A stretch of DNA of 64,000 nt from Pedobacter cryophilus (GTDB taxonomy: Bacteria > Bacteroidota > Bacteroidia > Sphingobacteriales > Sphingobacteriaceae). The position numbers and the translations under genes were made by a program. Below, piece by piece: positions 25,163-34,076 of the stretch. Numbering within the stretch: position 1 is the first letter of the stretch; each line of letters opens with the position of its first letter. Location of the stretch: contig NZ_SWBP01000007.1 in NCBI RefSeq assembly GCF_005116455.1, forward strand, positions 1 through 64,000, given 5' to 3'. The notes under the pieces are model-generated. The model worked only from the letters and a program-made list of their open reading frames with translations, was not told the DNA's origin and did not search any database.

Positions 25163-27790
25163 CTATAAAACTTCAATAGTTTTTTGAACCATATTACTAC
25201 TGCTTTTTTCAACTTCATCTGGTTGAGAGCCACCTACGCTTATCAATACTTTCCCTGTGAATTGTACGCTTTCTCCGTTTGCGTTGATGTAGGATAAATC
25301 TTCAGGATTTAATGAAAATTTAATCGTCTTACTTTCTCCAGCATTTAAGCTGATTCTTGTAAATCCTTTTAAAGATTTGATAGGTGCTTTGATGGTTTGA
25401 TCTTGATTGGTAATGTACAATTGAACCACCTCATCACCATCCATTTTACCAGTATTGGTAACTTTCGTAACTACTTCAACTGCATTTCCTTTTGAAATTT
25501 TAGCTGGAATATTTAACGCATCATATTTAAATGTGGTAAAACTTAAGCCGTAGCCAAAGCCATATAAAGGTTTTCCTTTGAAATAACGATAGGTTCTGTT
25601 ATCCATGGTATAGTCAGTAAACGGAGGTAAATCTGCATCGCTTTTATAGAAAGTTACTGGCAAACGCCCTGCTGGGTTATAATCTCCAAACAAAATATCT
25701 GCAACAGCCGCACCTGCCGCTTGTCCGCCATACCAAGCATTTACAATTGCGGGAATATTTTCAGCTTCCCAAGGAATAGCAACTGCGCTACCTGTCATCA
25801 TTACAAAAACAACAGGCTTCCCTATCTGCTTTAAAGTTTTCATTAACTCTGTTTGGATTGTTGGTAATAAAATAGAAGTTCTATCGCCACCTTCAAAACC
25901 TGGAAAATTAACTCGCATTTCTTCGCCTTCTAACTGCGGAGAAATTCCTCCTACAAAAACAAAGGCATCAGCATCTTTCACTCGATTAACTAAAGCTTGG
26001 AAATTTGTACGCTCGTAATTACCGGCACTTAAACGCACATTTCCTTTTCCGTCTCCTTGCCAATATTCGACCACCAGCTTGTAAACCGAATCTTTTTTGG
26101 TTTGTAAACGATAAGTTTGTCCGCCCCAACGGTTTCTTGTCCAAGCGTTTAAAATGGTTTTTCCGTTTATGATAAAGCGATAGCCATCATCAGCTTCTAA
26201 TTCAAAAGTGATAGACCCATCAACTTGAGCAGTAAAATTTGTAGTATATCTTGCAGAGAAATTGTTTGCTCTAATTCCGCCAATCACGCCTTCTCCTTCT
26301 TGCCATAAATGAGTAATGTTAGCTTCATTAACTGTGGCCGTTGGCGCTCCTGTTAAATCTTTATTGTTGAAATATTCGGCTTTAAAGCCTTGCTTATTTT
26401 CGAAACTGTATTGCTTACTTACATCGGCGTAAGCCAACAAAGTATCATTGGTAAAATTGATGGCTTTTTCATAAACCACTTCGGTATTGCTACCTAACTT
26501 ATCTTTTATTCCTTGTAAAACAGTGCTTAATTTAGTCGGAATTCCATTATAATTTCCTAGGATAGCAATAGAATTATCAGCATTTGGACCTAAAACCACA
26601 ATCTTTTTCAAGTTCTTTTTCAATGGTAGCGTATTATTATCGTTTTTTAATAACACCATAGATTGGCGAGCCATTTTTAAAGCATGAGCTTGATGCGCTG
26701 GACTTTCTAAAACCGAAGCTGGAGTTTGCGCAAACTTTACCATCTCCACAGGGTCAAACATGCCTAATCTAAAACGAATCATGTATAAACGTTTTACCGA
26801 AATATCAATCTGAGATTCGGGGATTTTACCATTATTTACGGCCTGTACCAAAGCTTTGTAAGCATCAGTTCCGCAATCTATATCAGTACCGTGGAAAACT
26901 GCATCTGCAGAAGCTGATTCAGCATCTGGATGTGTTTTATGGTTTTTATAAAAATCGTCAATTGCCCAACAATCAGAAGTTACATAACCAGTAAAATTCC
27001 ATTGCTTACGTAAAATATCTGTCATTAATATGTCGCTAGCACAGCAAGGCTCGGTTCTAAAAGCATTATAAGCACACATTACGCCTGCAACTTTTGCATC
27101 AACTACCAACTTTTTAAAAGCGGGTAAATAGGTGTCCCACAAATCATAAGGTGTAACATCCACATTAAAAACGTGGCGTAAAGGCTCGGGACCGCTATGC
27201 ACTGCATAATGTTTAGCACAAGCTGCCGCTTTTAAATATTTAGGATCATCGCCTTGCAAACCTTTTACAAAAGCTTCGCCTAAAATGGCTGTTAAATAAG
27301 GGTCTTCTCCGTAAGTTTCCTGTCCGCGACCCCAACGAGGATCTCTAAAAATATTGATGTTTGGTGTCCAATAAGTTAAGCCTAAATAACGCTCATTATT
27401 ACGACCTAATTCTATGGCTTTATTGTAAATGGCTCTGCCTTCTAAAGCAGAATAATCTGCCATGGTGGCTAATGAATTTTTATCAAAAGTGGCTGCCATT
27501 GCAATGGCTTGAGGATAAACCGTAACTTTAAAAGGTGTACGAGCTACTCCATGTAGGGTTTCGTTCCACCAATCGTAAGCAGGAATTCCTAAGCGAGAAA
27601 TAGCAGGAGAAGAATTGAGCATTTGCGAAACCTTCTCTTCTAAAGTTAACCTGCTTACCAAATCATCAACCCTTTGCTCAAATGTTGAGTTATAGTTTTG
27701 AAAAGGATAAGTGAATTTTTGTTGTGCACTACCTAAAAAAGGAAGAAACAGCGTTACAACAGCTAATTTAATTTTAAAAAATAATTTCAT
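25163..27790 (-). CDS. GH3 beta-glycosidase with PA14 insert (beta-xylosidase/glucosidase)
   Basis: An 875-residue secreted enzyme. I chose the ATG at 27790 since it gives a clean signal peptide (MKLFFKIKLAVVTLFLPFLG, cleaved near SAQ); an ATG at 27811 would add seven residues. The layout is GH3 N-domain with nucleophile Asp in GYVTSDCWAI (near 276), GH3 C-domain interrupted by a PA14 domain (about 463-590; FNNKDLTGAP... VEYWQGDGKGNVRL), and a C-terminal fibronectin-III-like domain. The sugar specificity loop AKHYAVHSGPEPLRH suits beta-xylosidase or beta-glucosidase. It is first in the GH3-CE15-GH10 operon, with a perfect operator palindrome 89 bp upstream. Confidence 0.92.
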   Translation of the reverse strand: MKLFFKIKLAVVTLFLPFLGSAQQKFTYPFQNYNSTFEQRVDDLVSRLTLEEKVSQMLNSSPAISRLGIPAYDWWNETLHGVARTPFKVTVYPQAIAMAATFDKNSLATMADYSALEGRAIYNKAIELGRNNERYLGLTYWTPNINIFRDPRWGRGQETYGEDPYLTAILGEAFVKGLQGDDPKYLKAAACAKHYAVHSGPEPLRHVFNVDVTPYDLWDTYLPAFKKLVVDAKVAGVMCAYNAFRTEPCCASDILMTDILRKQWNFTGYVTSDCWAIDDFYKNHKTHPDAESASADAVFHGTDIDCGTDAYKALVQAVNNGKIPESQIDISVKRLYMIRFRLGMFDPVEMVKFAQTPASVLESPAHQAHALKMARQSMVLLKNDNNTLPLKKNLKKIVVLGPNADNSIAILGNYNGIPTKLSTVLQGIKDKLGSNTEVVYEKAINFTNDTLLAYADVSKQYSFENKQGFKAEYFNNKDLTGAPTATVNEANITHLWQEGEGVIGGIRANNFSARYTTNFTAQVDGSITFELEADDGYRFIINGKTILNAWTRNRWGGQTYRLQTKKDSVYKLVVEYWQGDGKGNVRLSAGNYERTNFQALVNRVKDADAFVFVGGISPQLEGEEMRVNFPGFEGGDRTSILLPTIQTELMKTLKQIGKPVVFVMMTGSAVAIPWEAENIPAIVNAWYGGQAAGAAVADILFGDYNPAGRLPVTFYKSDADLPPFTDYTMDNRTYRYFKGKPLYGFGYGLSFTTFKYDALNIPAKISKGNAVEVVTKVTNTGKMDGDEVVQLYITNQDQTIKAPIKSLKGFTRISLNAGESKTIKFSLNPEDLSYINANGESVQFTGKVLISVGGSQPDEVEKSSSNMVQKTIEVL

Positions 27791-27878
27791 ACTCGATTTA
27801 TTAATTGGCATTCGTCAAATCAAAAGAAGAAGTTTGTTTAAAATGGTTTAATTGTTTTGAAGCTAAACATTAGTTCAG

Positions 27879-27890
27879 GCAATCGATTGC
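27879..27890. promoter_or_regulatory. LacI-type operator upstream of GH3-CE15-GH10 operon
   Basis: GCAATCGATTGC, a perfect 12-bp palindrome, 89 bp before the GH3 start codon at 27790. Confidence 0.7.
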
Positions 27891-28010
27891 ATAAAGGAAA
27901 AGAAAAATATTTAGAATAGCAATAGCTTAACAAAAAAGTCAAGAAATTTTCTTTAAATATTACAAGTTTTTAGGCTCATTTTAAGATGATTATATTTAAC
28001 CAAATAACGT

Positions 28011-29627
28011 TTATTGAGTTTTCACCAGCGAAACATCATCTACATGGCAAAAAGCATTGGCAGTACCTTCTGCTAAAAATCCGACTTCAACTTTCCCGTC
28101 CTTTACCACTATATTTTTTAGATTAATGGTTTGCCAAATTGTGTTTTCTTCTTTGATGGCGTAGTTAAACATTTTGCCATTGCTTGAGGCATACATGGAC
28201 AGGTTATTAAACTTATTATTATTCTTCACTTTAGCAATCAAAGTATAAATTCCATCTTCTAACTTAACATAAGGCGAGGAGGTGATGATTTGAAATATTT
28301 TACGATTAAAATTGACTTTATCACTAATATTCAAACTTTTCTCACCTATCACCATTTTTCTATCACTTGTGGTATTAAAATAGTTTAAGTCTGGCGAGTT
28401 GGCACTATCTAAACTAATTTTATTTCCTTTTACAATGATAGTTGCCCAACCTGTTAATTGCTCTTGTATTGGCTTAACAACGCTGGGAATACGCTTACGG
28501 TCTGCCTCGAAGCTGCCATTTTTTATGTAATCATTATCTTTAGCTACTTTCCATTCCCCGGTTTTGGCGTTTAAATTCCATGAGTTTAGAGAATTAAAAT
28601 AAGGCTCGCTTCCTTTAAAAGTGATAGGGCACCATTGGTTGTAACCCAATCCGTTACCAGCAAAATTAGCCCACCTATCGCCGCAATAAATTACTGTTTC
28701 TTGTTTGCTGCCTTTTAGCACATAAAAAAATCCAGTTTGAGAGATGTGGGCGTAATCATCTGAAGCGCCGTTGGTAATCAACATTTTATTGCTTGGTAAA
28801 TAAGGGCCTCTAATATCATCGGCCACTAAATAGTAAGCAAAAGAGGCGTCCCATCCATAAATATTTGAGGCAAACATGTAATATTTACCCTTGTATTTAA
28901 ACATACAATTTCCTTCTCGGCTCTCGCCTTGAAAAATTTGAGTACAATCTAACAAGTCGACTTTACCGTTTTTTATCCCAATTTCTGAGATATAAATTTT
29001 ATTTCGGCCCCGGCCATAAGAATAAACTAAGTATGATTTACCGGTATCTTCATCAGTAAAAACGGTTTGATCTCCTGTGTTTGGCGTTCCAATCATTTCT
29101 TGCATGCTAATTTTTTGATGCCATTTGAATTCTCCAGTTGGAGTATCTGAAAGGGTGATCAATACGCCGCTATCATGCTGCACAAATAGGGCATATTTAT
29201 TCATTTCGCTGATATAGGCAACACCTAACCTGCCCAGCCAAGTTCTACCATTTTTGTTAACGCTATCTTTTGTTAAAACATCTCCTTCTGATTTCCAATT
29301 CACTAAATCAGTAGAACTATAACAAGTTACCGACTTAAAAGTGGCTTTAGGCTGAGTAACAGCAGGATTTTTTCTATAGGTTTCTGCTTCTTCATACTGT
29401 ACACCATACCAATAATATTTATCAATGCCTGTTGCTGCATCTTTAAATTTAAAAATTCCCCCGCCTTGGCTATAAATAGGCTGACCATCAACAGTATTCC
29501 AAAAAGTATCATTTTTGATGTTGTTGAATTGTGCTTTTGCAGATATTGTTACACAAAATTGAATTGTAAAGACTAGTAATCCTACTATTATCCTCAAAAT
29601 AGATCTCTTGTTAATTATCCTATTCAT
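28011..29627 (-). CDS. GH43-type glycosidase with C-terminal beta-sandwich
   Basis: A 538-residue secreted protein with signal peptide (about 1-32). An N-terminal five-bladed propeller (about 35-340) shows TFWNTVDGQPIYSQGGGIF, GDQTVFTDEDTGKSYLVYS (near 189) and SREGNCMFKYKGKYYMFAS (Glu near 238). A C-terminal domain of about 170 residues looks like a carbohydrate-binding beta-sandwich (FNRKIFQIITSSPYVKLEDG, FCHVDDVSLV). The opening 'D-G-x-P-I-...-GGGI' resembles GH43 subfamilies that include exo-galactanases rather than the xylosidase branches, so its target may be a xylan or arabinogalactan side chain. It is transcribed alone; no LacI-type palindrome precedes it. Confidence 0.78.
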   Translation of the reverse strand: MNRIINKRSILRIIVGLLVFTIQFCVTISAKAQFNNIKNDTFWNTVDGQPIYSQGGGIFKFKDAATGIDKYYWYGVQYEEAETYRKNPAVTQPKATFKSVTCYSSTDLVNWKSEGDVLTKDSVNKNGRTWLGRLGVAYISEMNKYALFVQHDSGVLITLSDTPTGEFKWHQKISMQEMIGTPNTGDQTVFTDEDTGKSYLVYSYGRGRNKIYISEIGIKNGKVDLLDCTQIFQGESREGNCMFKYKGKYYMFASNIYGWDASFAYYLVADDIRGPYLPSNKMLITNGASDDYAHISQTGFFYVLKGSKQETVIYCGDRWANFAGNGLGYNQWCPITFKGSEPYFNSLNSWNLNAKTGEWKVAKDNDYIKNGSFEADRKRIPSVVKPIQEQLTGWATIIVKGNKISLDSANSPDLNYFNTTSDRKMVIGEKSLNISDKVNFNRKIFQIITSSPYVKLEDGIYTLIAKVKNNNKFNNLSMYASSNGKMFNYAIKEENTIWQTINLKNIVVKDGKVEVGFLAEGTANAFCHVDDVSLVKTQ

Positions 29628-29739
29628 TTTATGATGTTAGTAAACTCAAATGAGTTAAAATTTAAAATTGGTTTTCTGACTTCTAAGGTATTAATAAAGC
29701 TGTGAATTGGATAGTCACAATTTCCAAGACATCATAAAA

Positions 29740-29771
29740 CAAAAAACCTTATCCAATTACTCGGATAAGGT
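29740..29771 (-). terminator. Terminator of GH97 gene
   Basis: On the minus strand ACCTTATCC (29771-29763) pairs with GGATAAGGT (29754-29746), followed by Ts (29745-29740). It is 23 bp beyond the GH97 stop codon. Confidence 0.8.
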
Positions 29772-29793
29772 ATAGATATATTAAGGTTTGGTA

Positions 29794-31731
29794 TTATTCA
29801 AAAACCATTATAAAGCCATCATTTCCTTTTAAATCTAGTTTCAGATTTCCGTCATCAGCAATTTTTATCGTTTTGTTGTCAAAGGAATTATAACCGTCAT
29901 CATTTTTACCAGAGGAGATGATTTGCCCAGTTTTGTTCTTTAGAAATGAAAGATCTAAGGATAATTGCTTTTCAATTTTTTCTCCATTAATTCCAGCTAC
30001 ATACCATTTATTTCCAGTCCTTCTGGCTACCACGTAAAGTTTACCTGGATATCCGTCAATAAATTTCACATCATCCCAATTATTAGGCATGGCTTTTAAA
30101 AATGTTTTCACAAAAGGTGGAACAGTTGCCATTCCGCTAGGTGTTTCGGCATAATGCTGAATGCCTGATAAAAACGTAATTGATGTTGCTAATTCAAAGG
30201 CTGCGGTGGTAGTTCTTTTGATATTAGGAATTTTATTTAAAACCATTGGCGTAAAATCCATTGGATCAAATGCGTTACGAACCATGGCACTCATTACCGA
30301 ATGTGAAGGCGCTTTATTAGCGGCATCTTGCCCAAAAGTGATCATTTCATAACCGTAAATGGCCTCGGCGGTCATCAAATTTGGATACGTTCTGTGCCAG
30401 CCTCTTGGTAAAGTTGCGCCATGAAAATTCACTAATAACTGATATTTTGCTGCATCCTCTAAAATATCATGATAGTAGGCTATCATTGATTGCCCATCGC
30501 CACCAAAAAAATCAATCTTCACTCCTTTAATTCCCATTTTCTGTAACCGAGAAAACTCTTGTTCCCTACTTTCATGAGTGAGTAATTTATCTTTTGGGGT
30601 AAATTTAACTGTGTTCCAGTCTCCTGCAGAGTTATACCAAAGCAATAAACCCACGTTTTTTTGTTTAGCATAATCAGCCAATAACTTCACCGAATCATAC
30701 CCAATAGTTTCATCCCAATTGGCATCAATTAAGCAATATTGCCAATTCATATCAGCAGCATAATCAATGTATTTTTTTTGAACAGGATAAATGGTGGCTC
30801 CGTCTTTTTCTAAAACCCAGCTCCATGAAGATTTACCCGGCTTTACAAAAGACATATCCATTTTTTTTGCTGGTAAAGCCAAATCAGTTCCAAGTGTAGA
30901 TTCCATAATGGTTTTTAAATCTCCAATGGCAATTATCCTCCAAGGAGTTAACCAAGGCAAACTCGACTGAGGGTTTAATGCGCCATCCTTAATTTTTTCT
31001 GCTGCTTGAGGAAAGTTGATTTTATACTCTCCGTTAGGCGAAAATTGTTGTAGAGCTGTGCCGCAATAGTTGTTTTCTAAACCAGCTTCGGTAATCATTA
31101 ACCAAACATTATCTGTTTTGAATAATGCTGGATAAACCCATCCATTTTCACTATTTGATGGCCTACCTACCGGAATATCCATCATATAATGTGCTTCATA
31201 AGACGGATTGGTATGTTCGAACCCAGTTTGGGCATTTGTTTTGGGTTGTAACCAAGCCTTTGATCCTTCTACAAAATGAAAACTTGTTGATTCGGATTTG
31301 ATTTTTTTTACCTCCTTGTCTTTTTCAGGAAATTCATATCTGAAAGCTAAACCATCATTAGAAACTTGAAACACCATATTCATCAGTTTTCCTGAGGTGC
31401 TTTTTGTCTCAATTTTTAATTGATTAGCAGTGTAGCTGATATCTTTTCTTTTTGCATTGAGCATTACATAATTATCCTGAATGGTTTTAGTTTGAGCAAC
31501 CTTTAACACTTTTAAATCTTTTGTAAAATCTTCATCCTCTCGCACTATACCTAATTTTGAGTTTTTGAGTACAGTTTTATCTTTGAATTTTACACTGTAA
31601 AAAAGTTGACTAGCATCTATGGTAACCGCTATGTTTTTATCAGGACTTAAAATAGTTTGAGTGCTATTTTGGTGAGCAAAAGCGTTAAGTACACTTAAAA
31701 AGGAAAAAATTAATAGATAAATGAACTTCAT
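29794..31731 (-). CDS. GH97 alpha-glycosidase
   Basis: A 645-residue periplasmic or surface enzyme with signal peptide (about 1-19). The three-domain GH97 plan is clear: N-terminal beta-super-sandwich (LSPDKNIAVTIDASQLFYSV onward), (beta/alpha)8 barrel and C-terminal beta-domain. Barrel landmarks are MNWQYCLIDANWD, GIKGVKIDFFGGDGQ and LLVNFHGATLPRGWHRTYPN. Family members are either inverting alpha-glucosidases (SusB) or retaining alpha-galactosidases. The KIDFFGGDGQ block seems closer to the retaining group, but I do not consider this settled. GH97 is not a core xylan enzyme; an alpha-galactosyl decoration on complex xylan is a possible reason for its presence. Confidence 0.9.
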   Translation of the reverse strand: MKFIYLLIFSFLSVLNAFAHQNSTQTILSPDKNIAVTIDASQLFYSVKFKDKTVLKNSKLGIVREDEDFTKDLKVLKVAQTKTIQDNYVMLNAKRKDISYTANQLKIETKSTSGKLMNMVFQVSNDGLAFRYEFPEKDKEVKKIKSESTSFHFVEGSKAWLQPKTNAQTGFEHTNPSYEAHYMMDIPVGRPSNSENGWVYPALFKTDNVWLMITEAGLENNYCGTALQQFSPNGEYKINFPQAAEKIKDGALNPQSSLPWLTPWRIIAIGDLKTIMESTLGTDLALPAKKMDMSFVKPGKSSWSWVLEKDGATIYPVQKKYIDYAADMNWQYCLIDANWDETIGYDSVKLLADYAKQKNVGLLLWYNSAGDWNTVKFTPKDKLLTHESREQEFSRLQKMGIKGVKIDFFGGDGQSMIAYYHDILEDAAKYQLLVNFHGATLPRGWHRTYPNLMTAEAIYGYEMITFGQDAANKAPSHSVMSAMVRNAFDPMDFTPMVLNKIPNIKRTTTAAFELATSITFLSGIQHYAETPSGMATVPPFVKTFLKAMPNNWDDVKFIDGYPGKLYVVARRTGNKWYVAGINGEKIEKQLSLDLSFLKNKTGQIISSGKNDDGYNSFDNKTIKIADDGNLKLDLKGNDGFIMVFE

Positions 31732-31946
31732 AATTTTGGTTTATTGTGGTATAATATTTTAGAAAATAATAAGATCGCTAGTTGAATTGCCTCCAATTTA
31801 AATTTAGCAAATTATCGCTCTCTCCTTTTAAAACAAGGTATAAATCATGCTCAAGAGAATGGTAAATACAGTAAAACTTAAAAATCTGTCATTGTTAATT
31901 TATTGTTTTGAACCAATTCTGTTTAAACTTTATCATGTTCAAATTC

Positions 31947-33893
31947 TTAATCATCTGTTCTAAAAGGAGAGGCCGGAAGATTTTCTTTATTGTAAAGGTT
32001 AGGATTTACAGGGTTATCCGCCCAAGCGTATCTAACATATTTAGGTTCGGGAACATGATCTGACCAAACCTCAACTTTATTTCCAACGATTTTTGCTTTT
32101 GCCCAAACAAATTTCTTATCAACGCCAGCTATAGCAAATTCAGCTAATTCTTGTCCATCATTAGAAATTAATCCCGAACCGATGTGATTAAAATTAATGA
32201 CGATTTTTTTATCTACAATGGTAGCCGATTCATATAAAGGACCGCTATATATCAAATCTTTTTCTCCGTAATTGTAATGTCTAGCAATTAAAGCTAACCT
32301 ATCACCTACTCCTTTTTTATTATCAGGATGAATATCATTCCATTCTCCTAAATCTATTGCTACCGCCATTCCTGTATTTGGAATTTTAAGCGCTTTAAAT
32401 GTAGATTCTCTTAATAAGGCCCAACCACTTTCAGTCGGTAAATAATTAGCATCGCCAAAATTTGGTAACTGTACATAGTAAAAAGGCATTTGAGGTTGAG
32501 AGAATTTTGTACGCCAATCGCTTATCAATGATGAAAGCAATTTCTCATAGCCTTTACCACTTCCAGAATTACTTTCTCCTTGATACCAAAGCACACCCTT
32601 AACTTTATAATTAATAAATGGGGCTATCATGGCATTATACAAAGCTGTTGGTTGGTTTTGCTCGCTAATTCCCATTGGGCCTCTTCTACCCTCTAACGGA
32701 ATAAAAACTTGCCCAACTTTATAATCCCAAGTTCCTTTTAAATCAATTTTTTGAGTTCCGATAGCTATGTAATAGGGTTTATCAGGAACAAAACCTCCTT
32801 TTCCGTTACTATTTTCTACTCTTATAACAATGATGTTTTTTCCTTTTTTGAATAAATCCTTTGAGAATGAGTATCTACGTTGAGGATATAAATAGGTAGT
32901 ATTTCCTACTTCTTTACCATTGATATAAACCCTATCAGCATCTACAATTCTACCCATGTGTAATTTTCCAGGTTTTGATAAAAGAGAATCGGGAATTTCA
33001 ATTTCTCTTCTATACCAAACCACTCCGTTTAAATCTTTAATGCCTTGATCTTCCCAATAACCGGGGATATTAATTGATTTCCAACCAACGGGTTTATAAG
33101 CTACATCAAACCATTTAGTTGATTCGGTTAAGCCTTTATCAGGATCTTGCTTTGGTGAATTTTGTAGATTTCTTGTCGGTTTTAAACTATTAAGATAAGT
33201 GGTATCTCTGTTTTTTGATATAATTGCTTGTATAGCTGGAAAATCTTTAAAACCTTCTTCACTAGTCCATGCTTCAATTGGAGTACCACCAACACTAGAA
33301 TTTATAATCCCGATAGGAACACCATGCTTCTGATGGATATCTCTAGCGAAAAAATAGGCCACAGCAGAGAAATTTTCAACGTTTTTTGGATTAGCAGGTT
33401 TCCATCCGCTTTTCTTAACATCCATCTCAGGACCATTCATATTGGTTGCTGTTGGCACCCAAAACTGCCTTATCTCTGGGAAGTTTGCTTCCGCGATATC
33501 CTTTTCATAAGTGACATTGTGAATACCCATTTGATGCACCATGTTTGATTGTCCAGAGCATAACCAAACATCTCCAATCAAAATTCCTTTTAAAACAATT
33601 TCGTTTTTTCCTTTAAAGTACATCTCAAAAGGACCACCAGCTTTTAAGGCGGGCAGCTTAACTTGCCATTTACCTTTAACATTAGCAATGCTGTTATAAC
33701 TTTTACCTTGAAATTTAACTTTAACTTTCTCGTTCGGAGAAGCCCAACCCCAAATATTTAGAGGAATGTCTCGTTGCAAAACCATACTATCACTTACCAA
33801 GGCAGGCAACTTTATTTGCGCATAACTAGGGAACAGATAAACTAGAGAAAAGAAAGTGATGAGAATAGATAACTTGATGTGGACTTTTTTCAT
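31947..33893 (-). CDS. CE20-type acetylxylan esterase (sialate O-acetylesterase-like, SASA)
   Basis: A 648-residue secreted esterase. The ATG at 33893 gives a proper signal peptide (MKKVHIKLSILITFFSLVYL, cleaved near SYAQ); an ATG at 33932 adds 13 hydrophilic residues. The SGNH-like nucleophile motif is DVWLCSGQSNM, with GIINSSVGGTPIEAW and VLWYQGESN as further blocks and a late His in WNDIHPDNKKG. A jelly-roll domain like that of GH2 (about 275-375; YRREIEIPDSL... GKNIIVIRVEN) is inserted in the catalytic domain, as seen in CE20 acetylxylan esterases. It probably removes acetyl groups from xylan oligosaccharides. Transcribed alone, with no palindrome upstream. Confidence 0.85.
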   Translation of the reverse strand: MKKVHIKLSILITFFSLVYLFPSYAQIKLPALVSDSMVLQRDIPLNIWGWASPNEKVKVKFQGKSYNSIANVKGKWQVKLPALKAGGPFEMYFKGKNEIVLKGILIGDVWLCSGQSNMVHQMGIHNVTYEKDIAEANFPEIRQFWVPTATNMNGPEMDVKKSGWKPANPKNVENFSAVAYFFARDIHQKHGVPIGIINSSVGGTPIEAWTSEEGFKDFPAIQAIISKNRDTTYLNSLKPTRNLQNSPKQDPDKGLTESTKWFDVAYKPVGWKSINIPGYWEDQGIKDLNGVVWYRREIEIPDSLLSKPGKLHMGRIVDADRVYINGKEVGNTTYLYPQRRYSFSKDLFKKGKNIIVIRVENSNGKGGFVPDKPYYIAIGTQKIDLKGTWDYKVGQVFIPLEGRRGPMGISEQNQPTALYNAMIAPFINYKVKGVLWYQGESNSGSGKGYEKLLSSLISDWRTKFSQPQMPFYYVQLPNFGDANYLPTESGWALLRESTFKALKIPNTGMAVAIDLGEWNDIHPDNKKGVGDRLALIARHYNYGEKDLIYSGPLYESATIVDKKIVINFNHIGSGLISNDGQELAEFAIAGVDKKFVWAKAKIVGNKVEVWSDHVPEPKYVRYAWADNPVNPNLYNKENLPASPFRTDD

Positions 33894-34015
33894 TCTATGA
33901 TTTTTAGAACTTTTTAAAATGATGCCTAGCAAAACATCAAATAAATTTAACGCTAATGGTTAGGAAATAATCTAACTGAAATTAAAAAAGGCTTTATTGT
34001 ACAAAAGTTGACATA

Positions 34016-34059
34016 AAATCAAAAATCAGGAATGCAAAAGCAAACCTGATTTTTGATTT
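34016..34059 (-). terminator. Terminator of the xus core operon
   Basis: AAATCAAAAATCAGG (34016-34030) and CCTGATTTTTGATTT (34045-34059) form a 15-bp perfect stem just beyond the GH10 stop codon (34077). It marks the end of the six-gene operon that begins at 47236. Confidence 0.8.
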
Positions 34060-34076
34060 ATTAAACAACCAATTAA

